A stretch of DNA of 64,000 nucleotides, taken from assembly GCF_003206645.1 (NCBI RefSeq), contig NZ_PZJP01000005.1, forward strand, positions 494,904 through 558,903. Reading direction: 5' to 3'. The first letter of the stretch is position 1. Each line of letters starts with the position of its first letter. Positions 20,801 through 30,271 of the stretch are shown here, one piece after another. The stretch comes from Salinicola aestuarinus. Lineage in GTDB: Bacteria > Pseudomonadota > Gammaproteobacteria > Pseudomonadales > Halomonadaceae. The position numbers were made by a program, and so were the translations under genes. Below the pieces are notes generated by a model. That model searched no databases, was not told where the DNA came from, and was given only the letters and a program-made list of their open reading frames with translations.

Positions 20801-21382
20801 GAGTACGAGCACGAACTCAAGCGTTTCGTCGCCACGCGAATCGTCGATCTCAAGCCCTCCCGCGAGCCGCAGCGCGTCGCCGGGCTGGTGATCGCCATGC
20901 GCACCATGAAGTCCAAGCGTGGCGATACCATGGCGTTCGTCACGCTCGACGACCGCACCGGACGCATCGAGGCATCACTGTTCGGCGAGCTGTTCGATCA
21001 GGTGCGCGGGCAGCTGGCGGCGGATCAGGTGCTGATCATCGAGGGCGAAGTCTCCAGCGACGACTACTCTGGCGGTCTGCGTCTTCGCAGCAAGGAGGTC
21101 ACGCTGATGGCCGATGCCCGCGCGCGTTTTGGCGAGGCGGTCGAGCTGTCGGTCGATGGCGCCCGGCTCAATGGACGCTTTACCCGTTCGCTTCACGACA
21201 GCCTCACGCCCTGGGTGAAGTCGGACGGGTTGCCGGTGCGGGTGCGTTACCGTAACGACAGCGCCAGCGGTTGCTTTGAACTCGCCGCCGACTGGCGGGT
21301 CTCTCCGAGCGACGAGTTGTTGACGGCGCTACGCGACGTCGAAGGACATGAGTCGGTGGCACTTCGCTATCGCGGCGGGTGA
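17879..21382 (+). CDS. dnaE: DNA polymerase III alpha subunit
   Basis: Catalytic subunit of the replicative polymerase. The 1167-aa product matches E. coli DnaE (1160 aa). The N-terminal PHP domain opens HLRVHSEYSLVDG; the family-C palm has GPGRGSGAGSLVAY and the catalytic aspartates in MPDFDVDFCMEKR near residue 407; GYGFNKSHSAAYG lies near residue 760; helix-hairpin-helix, OB and tau-binding regions follow. The 199-bp gap to rnhB shows no clear promoter. The ATG at 17879 gives the correct N-terminus. Confidence 0.97.
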   Translation: MTTPFVHLRVHSEYSLVDGLVRLKPLIKATAEAGMPAVAVTDDTNLFGLVKVYKAAQGGGLKPVIGADFWLHNALDESHPYRITLLAMNDTGYRNLTELISRAWTDGQRQNLAILDRAWVFEQNEGLICLSGAREGEIGRFLIGEHVDTARTLLAEWNQHFPGRFYLELQRTGRQYDEECVYASVHLASETGTPVVATNDVRFLSREDYWAHETRVSIGEGKALEDPRRERKYSEEQYLKTPEEMAELFADVPEALENSVMIAARCNASVRLGEIFLPEYPIPEGMTQDEFFRKISHDGLTARLEQLFGGDTPIYPGRDLAEHEPAYRERLDFELNIVLEMGFPGYFLIVMDFIQWAKDNDIPVGPGRGSGAGSLVAYALKITDLDPLEYDLLFERFLNPERVSMPDFDVDFCMEKRDRVIDYVADRYGRDAVSQIVTFGTMAAKAVVRDVARAQGKPYSMGDKLSKLIPFEVGMTLGKAIEQEPQLKEYLEYDEEAAEIWEMALKLEGITRGTGKHAGGVVIAPTKLTDFSPLLCEPDGSGLVVQYDKNDVEEAGLVKFDFLGLRTLTIIDWALEMVDTVRARDGEGPLDISTIPLDDKLTFDMLKKADTTAVFQLESRGMKELIKRLQPDSLEDMIALVALFRPGPLQSGMVDDFINRKHGRAAIAYPSADYQHEALKPVLGPTYGIILYQEQVMQIAQVLAGYTLGQADMLRRAMGKKKPEEMAKQRAGFMEGCANHGIDKDLAGNLFDLVEKFAGYGFNKSHSAAYGLVSYQTAWLKAHYPAPFMAAVLSTEMDNLDKVVPLIEECRHLGLTVTPPDVNIGAYKFTVDDSGQVVYGLGAIRGVGEGPIGAIVEARQSGGAFSDLFDFCRRIDSKRMNKRTIEALIRSGALDHLGPSRAVLSASLESALKAASQNQANQNIGMMDMFGEAFVETETDVFADFRQVRDWSDKERLAGEKDTLGLYLTGHPIDEYEHELKRFVATRIVDLKPSREPQRVAGLVIAMRTMKSKRGDTMAFVTLDDRTGRIEASLFGELFDQVRGQLAADQVLIIEGEVSSDDYSGGLRLRSKEVTLMADARARFGEAVELSVDGARLNGRFTRSLHDSLTPWVKSDGLPVRVRYRNDSASGCFELAADWRVSPSDELLTALRDVEGHESVALRYRGG

Positions 21383-21473
21383 GCGGTTGCCAAGTATCGT
21401 GAGGGTGCGATAATGACGCGTTTCGCCGCAAGCCAGACGCCACCGGTTGCCAGGATCACACAGTAGAAGCTCT

Positions 21474-22427
21474 ATGAATCCCAATTATCTGGACTTTGAA
21501 CAGCCGATCGCCGAACTTCAGGCCAAGATCGAAGAGTTGCGCCTGGTCGGCAACGACAGTCGCATCAGTTTGAGCGACGAGATCGGAAAGCTCGAGGAGA
21601 AGAGCCGTAAACTCACCGAGCAGATCTTCCGCGATCTGAGCGCCTGGCAGGTGACCCAGCTCTCGCGTCACCCGCAGCGTCCCTACACGCTGGATTACCT
21701 CGATCGCATCTTTACCGAGTTCGAGGAGTTTCACGGGGATCGTCACTTCGCCGACGACGCCGCGCTCGTGGGGGGGGTTGCTCGCCTCGACGACCGCCCC
21801 GTCATGGTCATCGGTCATCAGAAAGGGCGCACGGTCAAGGACAAGGTCCGGCGCAACTTCGGGATGCCGCGTCCCGAGGGCTACCGCAAGGCGTGTCGCC
21901 TGATGGAAATGGCCGAGCGCTTCAAGATGCCGGTGCTCACCTTCATTGATACCCCCGGCGCCTATCCGGGAATCGATGCCGAGGAGCGCGGTCAGTCAGA
22001 AGCCATCGCCTACAACCTGGCAGTGATGTCGCGCCTGAAAACGCCGATCGTTGCCACCGTGGTGGGTGAGGGCGGTTCCGGAGGGGCGCTGGCCATCGGG
22101 GTCTGCGATGAGCTTCAGATGCTGCAGTACTCGACCTATTCGGTGATCTCGCCGGAGGGCTGCGCCTCGATTCTGTGGAAGAGTGCCGCAAAGGCCTCCG
22201 AAGCGGCCCAGGCCATGGGAATTACCGCGGCCCGCCTCAAGGAGCTGGGCTTTGTCGATACGCTGATCGACGAACCGCTCGGTGGCGCCCACCGCCAGCC
22301 CCAGAAGGCCGCGGATCGCGTGCGTGAGTCGCTGCTCGGCAGCCTCGATCGACTGCAGTCGATGGATACCGACACGCTGCTAGAAAAGCGGTACGCGCGT
22401 TTGATGTCCTACGGAGCCCCTCAGTAG
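21474..22427 (+). CDS. accA: Acetyl-CoA carboxylase carboxyltransferase subunit alpha
   Basis: With AccD it transfers carboxyl from carboxybiotin to acetyl-CoA, the committed step of fatty acid synthesis. The 317-aa product starts [20 protein letters not shown] and has [40 protein letters not shown], and [13 protein letters not shown], all diagnostic. The in-frame upstream GTG-type start at 21447 is not needed. Follows dnaE as in E. coli. Confidence 0.97.
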   Translation: MNPNYLDFEQPIAELQAKIEELRLVGNDSRISLSDEIGKLEEKSRKLTEQIFRDLSAWQVTQLSRHPQRPYTLDYLDRIFTEFEEFHGDRHFADDAALVGGVARLDDRPVMVIGHQKGRTVKDKVRRNFGMPRPEGYRKACRLMEMAERFKMPVLTFIDTPGAYPGIDAEERGQSEAIAYNLAVMSRLKTPIVATVVGEGGSGGALAIGVCDELQMLQYSTYSVISPEGCASILWKSAAKASEAAQAMGITAARLKELGFVDTLIDEPLGGAHRQPQKAADRVRESLLGSLDRLQSMDTDTLLEKRYARLMSYGAPQ

Positions 22428-22595
22428 CTGAGGATCGGTAACGCCTTCTCATGCGGCGTTGAACGCTCGCTCGGGCAGCGCATGACGCCTGCTGCGCCGC
22501 GGGTCCCCGCTGGCGTTCGCCTTATCTGACCCACTCTGGCGCGGCTGAGGATGAGACGCGAGAGTGGAGCGTTGCAGGACCAGGAGGTCGATTCG

Positions 22596-23867
22596 TTGTC
22601 GGACGCTCTCTTAAGCTCGCTGCTCGATGACGCCCTGGCGCAGACCGCGCCGGGGCGTTGTGTTTGGGTGGCACTCTCCGGTGGCGTCGACTCCACGCTC
22701 ATGCTGCATATTGCCGCGCCACTCGCCGCGGCCCGGGGAATCGCGTTGCGGGCGATCCATATCAATCACGGTTTGCAGGCCGCCGCAGCGACCTTCGAGG
22801 CGCACTGTCGTCGCGCCTGTGAGGCGCTCGGCGTGACGCTGACGGTTGTGCCGGTGACGGTCGAGACGGACGGCCGTGGCATCGAGGCGGCGGCGCGGGA
22901 GGCCCGCTACCGGGCGTTTGCCGAGGTGCTAGGGGAGGGGGATCGCCTCTGGCTCGCCCAGCATGCGGACGATCAGGCCGAGACGTTCCTGCTGGCGGCG
23001 CTTCGCGGCAGTGGCGTCCGTGGCCTTGGCGGCATGCCGGCGAGGCGCCGGGCACGAGGCGTCGTTGTCGAGCGTCCCTGGCTTACGCGTCGGCGCGCGT
23101 CACTGCTCGCCGAGGTCCAGCGCCGCGGTATCGCCTGGTGTGATGACCCCAGCAACGCCGATCTCGGCTTTGATCGCAATTATCTTCGCGCCCGGGTGGC
23201 GCCGGCGCTGAGCGCGCGCTGGCCTGGGGCGGTCGATGCGCTTTCTCGCGCTGCCGAACAGGCACGAGAAGCTGACGCACTGCTCGAGGAGCTGGCGTCG
23301 ATCGATCTGGCCACGGCGGGCGGCGATCCTGCCTGCCTGCCACTTGCCGTGCTCAACGCGCTGAGCGAAGCGCGGCGACGCCTGCTGATTCGTCACGCGG
23401 CAAGGCGGCTGGCGCTGCCTCTGCCGCCGGCGGCGCGACTCGAAGAGCTGGTCCGCCAGTGCGCCGATGCCGCCCCGGAGCGGACACCCCGAGTGGGCTG
23501 GCCCGGTGGCGAAGGGCGGCGTTGGCGTGGCGGACTCTATCTGCAAGCGCCTACCGAACCGATGCCTGCCGGGTGGGCGATGCGCTGGCAGGGCAATACA
23601 CCGCTGACCACCCCGGCAAAAACCTACCGCTGGCGGCTAGAATCGAGCGTTACCGAGCTGCCGACGACGTTTACCGTCACGCTGCGACAGGGTGGGGAGA
23701 CGCTGGTCGTCGAGGGACGCGGAAGGCGAGACGTCAAGCGGCTGCTGCAGGAAGCGGGCGTGCCACCGTGGGAGAGGGCCAGCGTGCCGCTGGTCTGGCA
23801 CGCTGACGAGCTAATAGCGGTTCTCGGGGTCGCGACGGCGAAGGGCTGGCGACAGCTGCCGTTCTAA
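22596..23867 (+). CDS. tilS: tRNA(Ile)-lysidine synthase
   Basis: Adds lysine to C34 of the CAU-anticodon tRNA-Ile, changing its specificity from AUG to AUA. The PP-loop ATP site is WVALSGGVDSTLML, followed by AIHINHGLQA and QHADDQAETFLLAALRGSG, and a C-terminal TilS domain. An ATG at 22551 is in frame but its GAGG directly abuts it. TTG at 22596 has AGGAGG at 22582-22587 with 8-nt spacing and gives a 423-aa protein whose N-terminus fits the family better. Function is firm, start is a choice. Confidence 0.92.
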   Translation: MSDALLSSLLDDALAQTAPGRCVWVALSGGVDSTLMLHIAAPLAAARGIALRAIHINHGLQAAAATFEAHCRRACEALGVTLTVVPVTVETDGRGIEAAAREARYRAFAEVLGEGDRLWLAQHADDQAETFLLAALRGSGVRGLGGMPARRRARGVVVERPWLTRRRASLLAEVQRRGIAWCDDPSNADLGFDRNYLRARVAPALSARWPGAVDALSRAAEQAREADALLEELASIDLATAGGDPACLPLAVLNALSEARRRLLIRHAARRLALPLPPAARLEELVRQCADAAPERTPRVGWPGGEGRRWRGGLYLQAPTEPMPAGWAMRWQGNTPLTTPAKTYRWRLESSVTELPTTFTVTLRQGGETLVVEGRGRRDVKRLLQEAGVPPWERASVPLVWHADELIAVLGVATAKGWRQLPF

Positions 23868-23892
23868 CGCCGGCTGTCGCATCGCGCCGGCG
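23868..23892. terminator. Candidate bidirectional hairpin between tilS and ppx
   Basis: CGCCGGC at 23868-23874 pairs with GCCGGCG at 23886-23892 between the converging tilS and ppx stop codons. No T-run is present on either side. Confidence 0.35.
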
Positions 23893-23920
23893 AGATCGGG
23901 CTAGATAGACGGCGCTTTTG

Positions 23921-25429
23921 TCAGGCATCGAATGTCAGCGTCAGTCCCACGGCGCGCTGATAGACCGCTTCCTGCTCGAGGTCGTTGATCATCAGCGGGT
24001 GGCGGCGCGCGGGCGGAAGCTCGACGTGCAGCGACTCGCCCTCGGCGCGGAACCTGGCGTCGTCGACTCCGCGCTCCGGCCGCGAGTGATGCAGACAGAC
24101 GGCCAGTCGCAGTAGGCGAACCAGGCGCCAGTCATCGCAGTACTTGGCGTTGTCTGGCGTCTCGCTCTCCTTTTGCGGAAACTTGCGCCGATGGGCGCGG
24201 ACCAGGAACGCGAGCGACTGCTGCTCGGGGCGCGAGAATCCGGTGAGATCCGAGTGTTCGATCAAGTACGCGCCGTGGCGATGAAACTGACTGTGGGAGA
24301 TTGCCAGCCCGATCTCGTGAAGCTGAGCCGCCCAGTAGAGAAACAGCCGCTGCTCGTCGCTCAGACGCCACGCCTTCTGGAGCTGGTCGAACGCGATCAG
24401 CGCGCAGCGGGCGACATTGTCGGCCTGCGCGATGTCGACGCTGTAGCGCGTCATCATCGACTCGACGCTATGGCGACGTGAGTCCTCGGGCGTATCGCGG
24501 CCGACCAGATCGAAGAGCACGCCTTCGCGCAGGGCGCCGTCGGAGTAGCGCATACGCTCCAGGTCGAAGGCCTCGAAGACCGCACACAAAATCGCCACCC
24601 CGGCGGGGAAGACGCGCGCGCGATCTTCCTTGAGTCCGTTCATCGCCACCTTGTCGAGCTGACCGAAGGCGATCAGCCGCTTGCGCAGCTTGCGCAGGGC
24701 GTCGCGCTCGATCACCGAAGCGTCGCCGTCACCGTTGGCGGCAATCACCGCAGCGGCGGCCTTGATCGTGCCGCTGGAGCCGATCGGATCCTGCCAGCCG
24801 AGGCGACGGTACTGACGCTGGATATTAGCGATCTCCGACAGCGCCGCCATCTCGGCGCGGCGAAACCGCTTCTCGGTAATGTTGCCATCGGCGAAGAACC
24901 TGCCGGTGTAGGCGACGCAGCCCATGTGAAGACTCTCCAGCGCCTGAGGCTCGAAGTCCTCGCCGATGATCAGCTCCGTCGAGCCGCCGCCGATATCGAC
25001 GATCAGCCGGCGTCCGTGCACCTCGGCCAGCGCGTGCGCCGTGCCCAGGTAGATCAGGCGCGCTTCCTCGCGGCCGCCGATGATCTCGATGGCGTGGCCG
25101 ATCGACGACTGGGCACGGCGGATCAGATCGTCGGCATTGTTGGCCGCACGCAGGGCGTTGGTGCCGACAATGCGCATGTCATCATCGGCGACGTCCTCGA
25201 GAAAGGGGGCAAAGCGCTCGAGACAGGCAAGCGCACGCGCCATGGCGTCGGGGGTGAAGTTGTCGTCGTCATCGAGGCCGGCGGCGAGCTGAACCTTCTC
25301 GCCCATCTTGGCAACGACCTGTAGCCGTCCATCCTGATAGTTGGCGACCAGCAGATGAAAACTGTTGGAGCCGAGATCGATGGCGGCCAGGCGACGAGTC
25401 GCCTCCTTGGCGGTCGACTTCCCGCTCAT
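23921..25429 (-). CDS. ppx: Exopolyphosphatase / guanosine pentaphosphatase family protein
   Basis: Hydrolyses terminal phosphates of polyphosphate and can act on pppGpp. The 502-aa product has the ASKHA-fold ATPase motifs: AAIDLGSNSFHLLVA near residue 15, VDIGGGSTELIIG near residue 150, and GSSGTIKA near residue 215, then the HD-like C-terminal domain with QLHEIGLAISHSQ. The ATG at 25429 gives the family start; an open frame extends to 25660 without support. In Pseudomonas ppx adjoins ppk-hemB; here ppk is 27 kb away. Confidence 0.95.
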   Translation of the reverse strand: MSGKSTAKEATRRLAAIDLGSNSFHLLVANYQDGRLQVVAKMGEKVQLAAGLDDDDNFTPDAMARALACLERFAPFLEDVADDDMRIVGTNALRAANNADDLIRRAQSSIGHAIEIIGGREEARLIYLGTAHALAEVHGRRLIVDIGGGSTELIIGEDFEPQALESLHMGCVAYTGRFFADGNITEKRFRRAEMAALSEIANIQRQYRRLGWQDPIGSSGTIKAAAAVIAANGDGDASVIERDALRKLRKRLIAFGQLDKVAMNGLKEDRARVFPAGVAILCAVFEAFDLERMRYSDGALREGVLFDLVGRDTPEDSRRHSVESMMTRYSVDIAQADNVARCALIAFDQLQKAWRLSDEQRLFLYWAAQLHEIGLAISHSQFHRHGAYLIEHSDLTGFSRPEQQSLAFLVRAHRRKFPQKESETPDNAKYCDDWRLVRLLRLAVCLHHSRPERGVDDARFRAEGESLHVELPPARRHPLMINDLEQEAVYQRAVGLTLTFDA

Positions 25430-25603
25430 GGCGTGACGTCCTTGAAGGCGTGTCTGGATACACGGTGAAAGTGAGTGCGCACCGACCACGATGGACGCCG
25501 ACGGCCGCTCTTTCGGGCAAGGTTGCGGTGCCCCCGTTAGCTTGTCAATTGCGCGGCAGCTGGGCATTCTGCCGTCAGTGTGCAACGAAGGGACTTCCGG
25601 TAT

Positions 25604-25924
25604 ATGACAAAGCGTATCGCACTCGACGGTGACGCCTTCGAACGTCGGCGCCGCGAGCATCCGACGCCCTGGTTCGGGGTCTTCGTCGCCCCTTGGTGCC
25701 AGCCCTGCGAGCGGTTGCTGGCGCGCCTATCGGCTGCCGCGACGCCCGATCTGGATGTTGCGGTGGTCGACGTTGATCGTGAACCGCAGCTCGCCGAGCG
25801 CTACGGCGTACGCGGCACGCCGACGCTGTGTCTATTCGTCGATGGAGAGATGAAAGCGATGCGGGTAGGAGGATTGTCAGAGAGTCAGCTCATGGCGTTA
25901 TATGCCGAGATCGACAAGAGCTGA
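25604..25924 (+). CDS. Diverged thioredoxin-like protein at the trxA locus
   Basis: A 106-aa single-domain thioredoxin fold between ppx and rho, the usual position of trxA. The redox motif is WCQPC (Cys32, Cys35) where canonical thioredoxin has WCGPC, and the loop with the cis-proline is intact (YGVRGTPTLCLF). The buried aspartate of E. coli Trx (Asp26) is replaced by glycine in WFGVFVAPW, and the lysine after the second cysteine by glutamate. It is probably a functional disulfide exchange protein with altered redox potential or partner set, rather than the general thioredoxin. The start ATG at 25604 is chosen over a GTG at 25580; a TTGTCA at about 25539-25544 may be its -35. Confidence 0.85.
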   Translation: MTKRIALDGDAFERRRREHPTPWFGVFVAPWCQPCERLLARLSAAATPDLDVAVVDVDREPQLAERYGVRGTPTLCLFVDGEMKAMRVGGLSESQLMALYAEIDKS

Positions 25925-26329
25925 TACTCGCCGTTCTCTCCGGGTTTAACGCTTGCGTTCGCTTCAAGGCTTGTCTAACATCGGGTCGTTCGCCTGTTCC
26001 GAATAGCTTCTTGACCGCCTCGCGGTCCCCCAAGTCGTCAGTCTGCTCTAGTTTTATTTTGATCATCAGATCTTGCGTTGTTTCATGGAAAGCTCCGTGA
26101 ACAGCTATTTCACGAACGTCTTAGTCGTGAAATAACAGGCGAATCGAACCGCTCTCCCACTATGCCATGTCTTTCGGCGCGCAATCTGCGTGATCCGATT
26201 GCTTCAAGGAAAGCCAAGTTTCTGGGAAGACTGAACGCACCGCGCGGCGTTTGAATCTATCGCCTCTTGTCCTTCTTTCTCCTCGGCAATCTCCATTGCC
26301 TGCGACACGAGCCATTTCTGATCGAACTC
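25925..26329 (+). other. 405-bp non-coding region, probable rho leader
   Basis: No plausible gene is present. The stretch is less GC-rich than its neighbours, with short AT-rich patches near 26050-26065 and a 10-bp perfect inverted repeat at 26106-26134. In E. coli the rho leader is long and is itself subject to Rho-dependent autoregulation; a similar role here is inference from position. Confidence 0.45.
26106..26134. repeat. 10-bp perfect inverted repeat upstream of rho
   Basis: TATTTCACGA (26106-26115) and TCGTGAAATA (26125-26134) flank a 9-nt spacer. It could be an operator for a dimeric regulator or an RNA stem-loop in the rho leader. No T-run follows. Confidence 0.6.
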
Positions 26330-27589
26330 ATGAATCTAACCGAACTCAAGCAACAATCCGTCCCTGAGCTGCTCGAAACTGCCCGTGAAATGGGCATCGA
26401 CAATCTGGCCCGCTCTCGCAAGCAGGACATCATCTTCGCCATCCTCAAAAAGCACGCCAAGAGCGGCGAGGACATCTACGGCGACGGGGTGCTGGAAATT
26501 CTGCAGGACGGTTTCGGGTTTCTTCGCAGCGCCGACTCTTCCTATCTGGCCGGCCCGGACGATATCTACGTGTCACCGTCGCAGATTCGTCGTTTCAATC
26601 TGCGCAAAGGCGATTCGATCTCCGGCAAGATTCGTCCGCCCAAAGAGGGCGAACGTTATTTCGCGCTGCTCAAAGTTAATGAAATCAACTTCGACAAGCC
26701 CGAAAACGCCAAGCACAAAATCCTGTTCGAGAACCTGACGCCGCTCTTCCCGCAGGAACGCCTGCACATGGAGATCGGCAACGGTTCGACCGAAGACATC
26801 ACGTCCCGCGTGATCGATCTGACCGCGCCTATCGGCAAAGGCCAGCGTGGCCTGATCGTCTCTCCGCCCAAGGCGGGTAAGACGCTGATGCTGCAGAACA
26901 TCGCCACATCGATTACGCGTAACAATCCCGAATGCCACATGATCGTGCTGCTGATTGACGAGCGGCCCGAGGAAGTGACCGAGATGTCGCGGACGGTGCG
27001 CGGCGAAGTGGTGGCCTCGACGTTCGATGAGCCGCCGGCGCGTCACGTTCAGGTCGCGGAAATGGTCATCGAAAAGGCCAAGCGCCTGGTCGAGCACAAA
27101 AAAGACGTGGTGATCCTGCTCGACTCCATCACGCGTCTGGCGCGTGCCTACAACACCGTGGTGCCGTCGTCAGGCAAGGTGCTGACCGGTGGTGTCGACG
27201 CCCACGCCCTCGAGAAGCCGAAACGTTTCTTCGGTGCCGCGCGTAACATCGAAGAGGGCGGTAGCCTCACAATCATCGCCACTGCGCTGGTCGATACCGG
27301 TTCCAAGATGGACGAAGTCATCTTCGAGGAGTTCAAGGGGACCGGTAACATGGAAGCCCACCTCGACCGCAAGCTGGCCGAGCGTCGCGTCTACCCGGCA
27401 CTCAACATCCGCCGCTCCGGCACCCGCCGCGAAGACCTGATCGCCTCCGAGGACGAAATGCAGCGCATGTGGATTCTGCGCAAGCTGCTCAACCCGATGG
27501 ATGATGTGGCAGCGACCGAGTTTCTGATCGATCGACTCAAGGATACCAAGACCAATCTGGAGTTCTTCGAGGCCATGAAGCGGCGCTGA
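26330..27589 (+). CDS. rho: Transcription termination factor Rho
   Basis: Hexameric RNA-dependent ATPase that terminates transcription. The 419-aa product (E. coli 419) begins [16 protein letters not shown], has the cold-shock-like RNA-binding domain with GFGFLRS and Y/F-rich segment [13 protein letters not shown], the Walker A motif [10 protein letters not shown] near residue 180, Walker [17 protein letters not shown], and the Q/R-loop segments further on. An in-frame start at 26267 adds 21 atypical residues and is rejected. Confidence 0.98.
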   Translation: MNLTELKQQSVPELLETAREMGIDNLARSRKQDIIFAILKKHAKSGEDIYGDGVLEILQDGFGFLRSADSSYLAGPDDIYVSPSQIRRFNLRKGDSISGKIRPPKEGERYFALLKVNEINFDKPENAKHKILFENLTPLFPQERLHMEIGNGSTEDITSRVIDLTAPIGKGQRGLIVSPPKAGKTLMLQNIATSITRNNPECHMIVLLIDERPEEVTEMSRTVRGEVVASTFDEPPARHVQVAEMVIEKAKRLVEHKKDVVILLDSITRLARAYNTVVPSSGKVLTGGVDAHALEKPKRFFGAARNIEEGGSLTIIATALVDTGSKMDEVIFEEFKGTGNMEAHLDRKLAERRVYPALNIRRSGTRREDLIASEDEMQRMWILRKLLNPMDDVAATEFLIDRLKDTKTNLEFFEAMKRR

Positions 27590-27734
27590 TGTCGACGACG
27601 CGGTGGCCATGCCAATGAGCCACCGCCGTCGCGATGGGCTGGCCGGCGTTCGCCGGGTCCTGCCCCGTTCGATTCGATGCGCTGCCAGGATCCCGAAGGC
27701 GCATCATCGAATAAGGTAGGGCAAGCGAACAGTG

Positions 27735-27764
27735 AAAGGGCGGCATGCTATGCTGCCCTTTTTG
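27735..27764 (+). terminator. Intrinsic terminator downstream of rho
   Basis: AAAGGGCGGCAT pairs with ATGCTGCCCTTT (one G-U pair) around a short loop and runs into TTTTT at about 27759-27763. It is a classical factor-independent terminator 150 bp after rho and just before ubiD. Confidence 0.85.
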
Positions 27765-27794
27765 CGTTCTTGGATACTCGGTGCGGAAAACGCC

Positions 27795-29312
27795 ATGAAA
27801 TATCACGACTTGCGAGACTTCATCGCGGCGCTGGAGCAGCGCGGTGAGCTGAAGCGCGTCACCGCTGAGGTGGATCCGTACCTCGAGATCACCGAAATCT
27901 GCGACCGCACACTACGTGCGGGCGGCCCGGCACTCCTGTTCGAGAACGTCAAAGGCAGCGAGATGCCGGTACTCGGCAATCTTTTCGGTACCCCGGAACG
28001 GGTTGCCTTCGGCATGGGCCAAGAGAGCATCGGGGCCCTGCGCGAAGTGGGCAAGCTGCTCGCCTTTCTCAAGGAGCCGGACCCGCCCAAGGGGCTCAAG
28101 GACGCCTGGGACAAACTGCCGATCTTCAAGCAGGTCATGAGCATGGGGCCCAAGACGCGACGTTCCGCGCCATGTCAGGACGTGGTCTGGCAGGGCGACG
28201 ATGTCGATCTTGACCGTCTGCCGATTCAGCACTGCTGGCCAGGCGATGCCGCGCCCCTCGTGACCTGGGCGCTGGTGGTCACCAAAGGGCCGCACAAGTC
28301 ACGCCAGAATCTGGGAATCTACCGTCAGCAGAAGCTTGGCAAGAACCGACTGATCATGCGCTGGTTGTCGCACCGTGGCGGTGCGCTGGATTTTCGCGAG
28401 TGGCAGCAGGCCCATCCCGGCGAACCGTTCCCGGTAGCGGTCGCCCTCGGTGCCGACCCCGCGACCATTCTGGGGGCGGTGACGCCGGTGCCGGATACGC
28501 TCTCCGAGTATGCCTTTGCCGGGCTGCTTCGCGGCTCGCGCACCGAGCTGGTCAAGTGTGGTCACGCCGACCTGGAAGTGCCTGCCTCCTGCGAGATCGT
28601 GCTCGAGGGTTACATCTACCCCGATGACATGGCACCGGAAGGGCCGTTTGGTGACCACACGGGCTATTACAACGAGGTAGAGTCGTTCCCGGTCTTTACC
28701 GTGGAGCGGCTGACGCATCGTCGCGACCCGATCTACCACTCGACCTACACAGGCCGCCCACCGGACGAGCCGGCGGTACTGGGGCTCGCGCTCAACGAGG
28801 TGTTCGTCCCCATTCTGCGCAAGCAGTTCCCGGAGATCGTCGACTTTTACCTGCCGCCGGAAGGGTGCTCCTACCGCATGGCGGTGGTGACCATGAAAAA
28901 GCAGTACCCCGGGCACGCCAAGCGCGTGATGATGGGAGTCTGGAGCTTCCTGCGTCAGTTCATGTACACCAAGTTCGTGATCGTGCTGGATGACGACGTC
29001 GATGCGCGCAACTGGGAAGACGTGATCTGGGCAATCACCACGCGTATGGACCCGGCTCGCGATACGGTGATGGTCGAGAACACCCCCATCGACTATCTCG
29101 ATTTCGCCTCGCCGACGGCGGGGCTGGGGTCCAAGATGGGGTTGGACGCCACCAACAAGTGGCCCGGTGAGACCACCCGTGAGTGGGGAGAGCCCATCAC
29201 CATGGACCCGACGGTCAAGCATCGCGTCGACGAGCGCTGGGCCGAGTACGGTATTGATATCTCACCGCCGGCGCCGCGCACCGGCAAGCCGGGCGGTGAC
29301 GCGTCGGCGTGA
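27795..29312 (+). CDS. ubiD: 4-hydroxy-3-polyprenylbenzoate decarboxylase
   Basis: Prenylated-FMN-dependent decarboxylase of ubiquinone synthesis. The 505-aa product begins [20 protein letters not shown], has [19 protein letters not shown], the region [17 protein letters not shown], and [12 protein letters not shown] with conserved acidic residues of the active site. The ORF can be extended upstream through the rho terminator, which argues for the ATG at 27795. Adjacent to a flavin reductase; UbiX, which makes the cofactor, is not in the window. Confidence 0.96.
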   Translation: MKYHDLRDFIAALEQRGELKRVTAEVDPYLEITEICDRTLRAGGPALLFENVKGSEMPVLGNLFGTPERVAFGMGQESIGALREVGKLLAFLKEPDPPKGLKDAWDKLPIFKQVMSMGPKTRRSAPCQDVVWQGDDVDLDRLPIQHCWPGDAAPLVTWALVVTKGPHKSRQNLGIYRQQKLGKNRLIMRWLSHRGGALDFREWQQAHPGEPFPVAVALGADPATILGAVTPVPDTLSEYAFAGLLRGSRTELVKCGHADLEVPASCEIVLEGYIYPDDMAPEGPFGDHTGYYNEVESFPVFTVERLTHRRDPIYHSTYTGRPPDEPAVLGLALNEVFVPILRKQFPEIVDFYLPPEGCSYRMAVVTMKKQYPGHAKRVMMGVWSFLRQFMYTKFVIVLDDDVDARNWEDVIWAITTRMDPARDTVMVENTPIDYLDFASPTAGLGSKMGLDATNKWPGETTREWGEPITMDPTVKHRVDERWAEYGIDISPPAPRTGKPGGDASA

Positions 29313-29428
29313 GTGACGAATCTCTGGAGCGCGACTGACGAGTCTCCGCGGGTGTGGCTGAAGAGACGAGGTCGGCGCGAACTGTGTCGGCGCGATAAGC
29401 GGCGGGTATTCAAAGCAAAGAGGTGAAC

Positions 29429-30271
29429 ATGACGGTCAGAACTTTGACCTGCCAGGTGCAATCGGTCGAGGACCTGACGCCGGATGTCTTTCGGGTGATG
29501 CTCGAAGGACGCGCGGAAGCCATCGCCCATGCCCCGGGCCAATATCTCGAACTGGCGGTCGATGACGAGACCTGGGTGCCATTCTCCATCGCCTGTGCCG
29601 ACAACGGGGAAGGCCGGCTGGAGTTGCATATCCAGCACTGGCCGGAGCGAACCCACTCTGCGCGCCTGCGCGAGATGCTCACGCATCCGGCACGACTCTC
29701 CGTGCGCCTGCCGAGTGGCGGCTGCTATCTGCCCCCGGCGAGCGAGGCGCCGTTGATGCTGATCGGCGCGGGAACCGGGTTTGCACAGATGAAAGCGATC
29801 GTCGAGGCGGCGCTGGCAGAGAATCCCGCGCGGGACATCGCGATCTGGTGGGCCGTGCGAGAGCGCCGCGACCTGTATGCCGAGGATCTTGCACGGGGGT
29901 GGGCGCTGGATCATCCGAATGTCGTCTTTCATGCAATCGTCGAGTCTTCGGAGGCCGAACTCGAGCCGAGGGACGGGATCGAATGGCACCGAGGACGAGT
30001 CGATGTCGTGCTCGCCAGCGAAGTCGCGTCTATCGACGAGCGCGAGATCTACTTCGCGGGCTCGCCGGGGATGGTCTATGCCTGTGTCGATACTCTGGCG
30101 GCCAAGGGGCTGAACGAGGCCCAGTGTCACTCCGACGTCTTCGACTACGCGCCGCGGGTGCCGTTTCTCCCGCTGCCCGACGGCGAGCCGGCGCGAGAAG
30201 CGCTGTCGCCGGGCGAGGCGCTGGCGCTGGAGGGTAACGACCCCGAGGCAGGCGCCAAGGACGAGTCATGA
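29429..30271 (+). CDS. NAD(P)H-flavin reductase (Fre-like)
   Basis: Cytoplasmic reductase of the ferredoxin-NADP reductase family, reducing free flavins with NAD(P)H; in E. coli fre lies next to ubiD. The 280-aa product has the flavin-binding motif PFSIA near residue 50, and the nucleotide-binding LIGAGTGFAQMKAIVE near residue 115. It is longer than E. coli Fre (233 aa) because of an acidic, Pro/Glu/Ala-rich tail of about 40 residues of unknown role. AAGAGG precedes the ATG at 29429. Its stop overlaps the ATG of folM by 4 bp (ATGA). Confidence 0.85.
   Translation: MTVRTLTCQVQSVEDLTPDVFRVMLEGRAEAIAHAPGQYLELAVDDETWVPFSIACADNGEGRLELHIQHWPERTHSARLREMLTHPARLSVRLPSGGCYLPPASEAPLMLIGAGTGFAQMKAIVEAALAENPARDIAIWWAVRERRDLYAEDLARGWALDHPNVVFHAIVESSEAELEPRDGIEWHRGRVDVVLASEVASIDEREIYFAGSPGMVYACVDTLAAKGLNEAQCHSDVFDYAPRVPFLPLPDGEPAREALSPGEALALEGNDPEAGAKDES

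Noticed and set aside
22436..22461. AACGCC/GGCGTT hairpin after accA as a terminator
   Set aside because: Only a 6-bp stem, 9-nt loop and no T-run.
26135..26160. GAATCGAACC looks like the complement of a tRNA T-loop (GGTTCGATTC)
   Set aside because: The flanking bases do not form a 5-bp T-stem and no acceptor or anticodon arm can be drawn; treated as chance.
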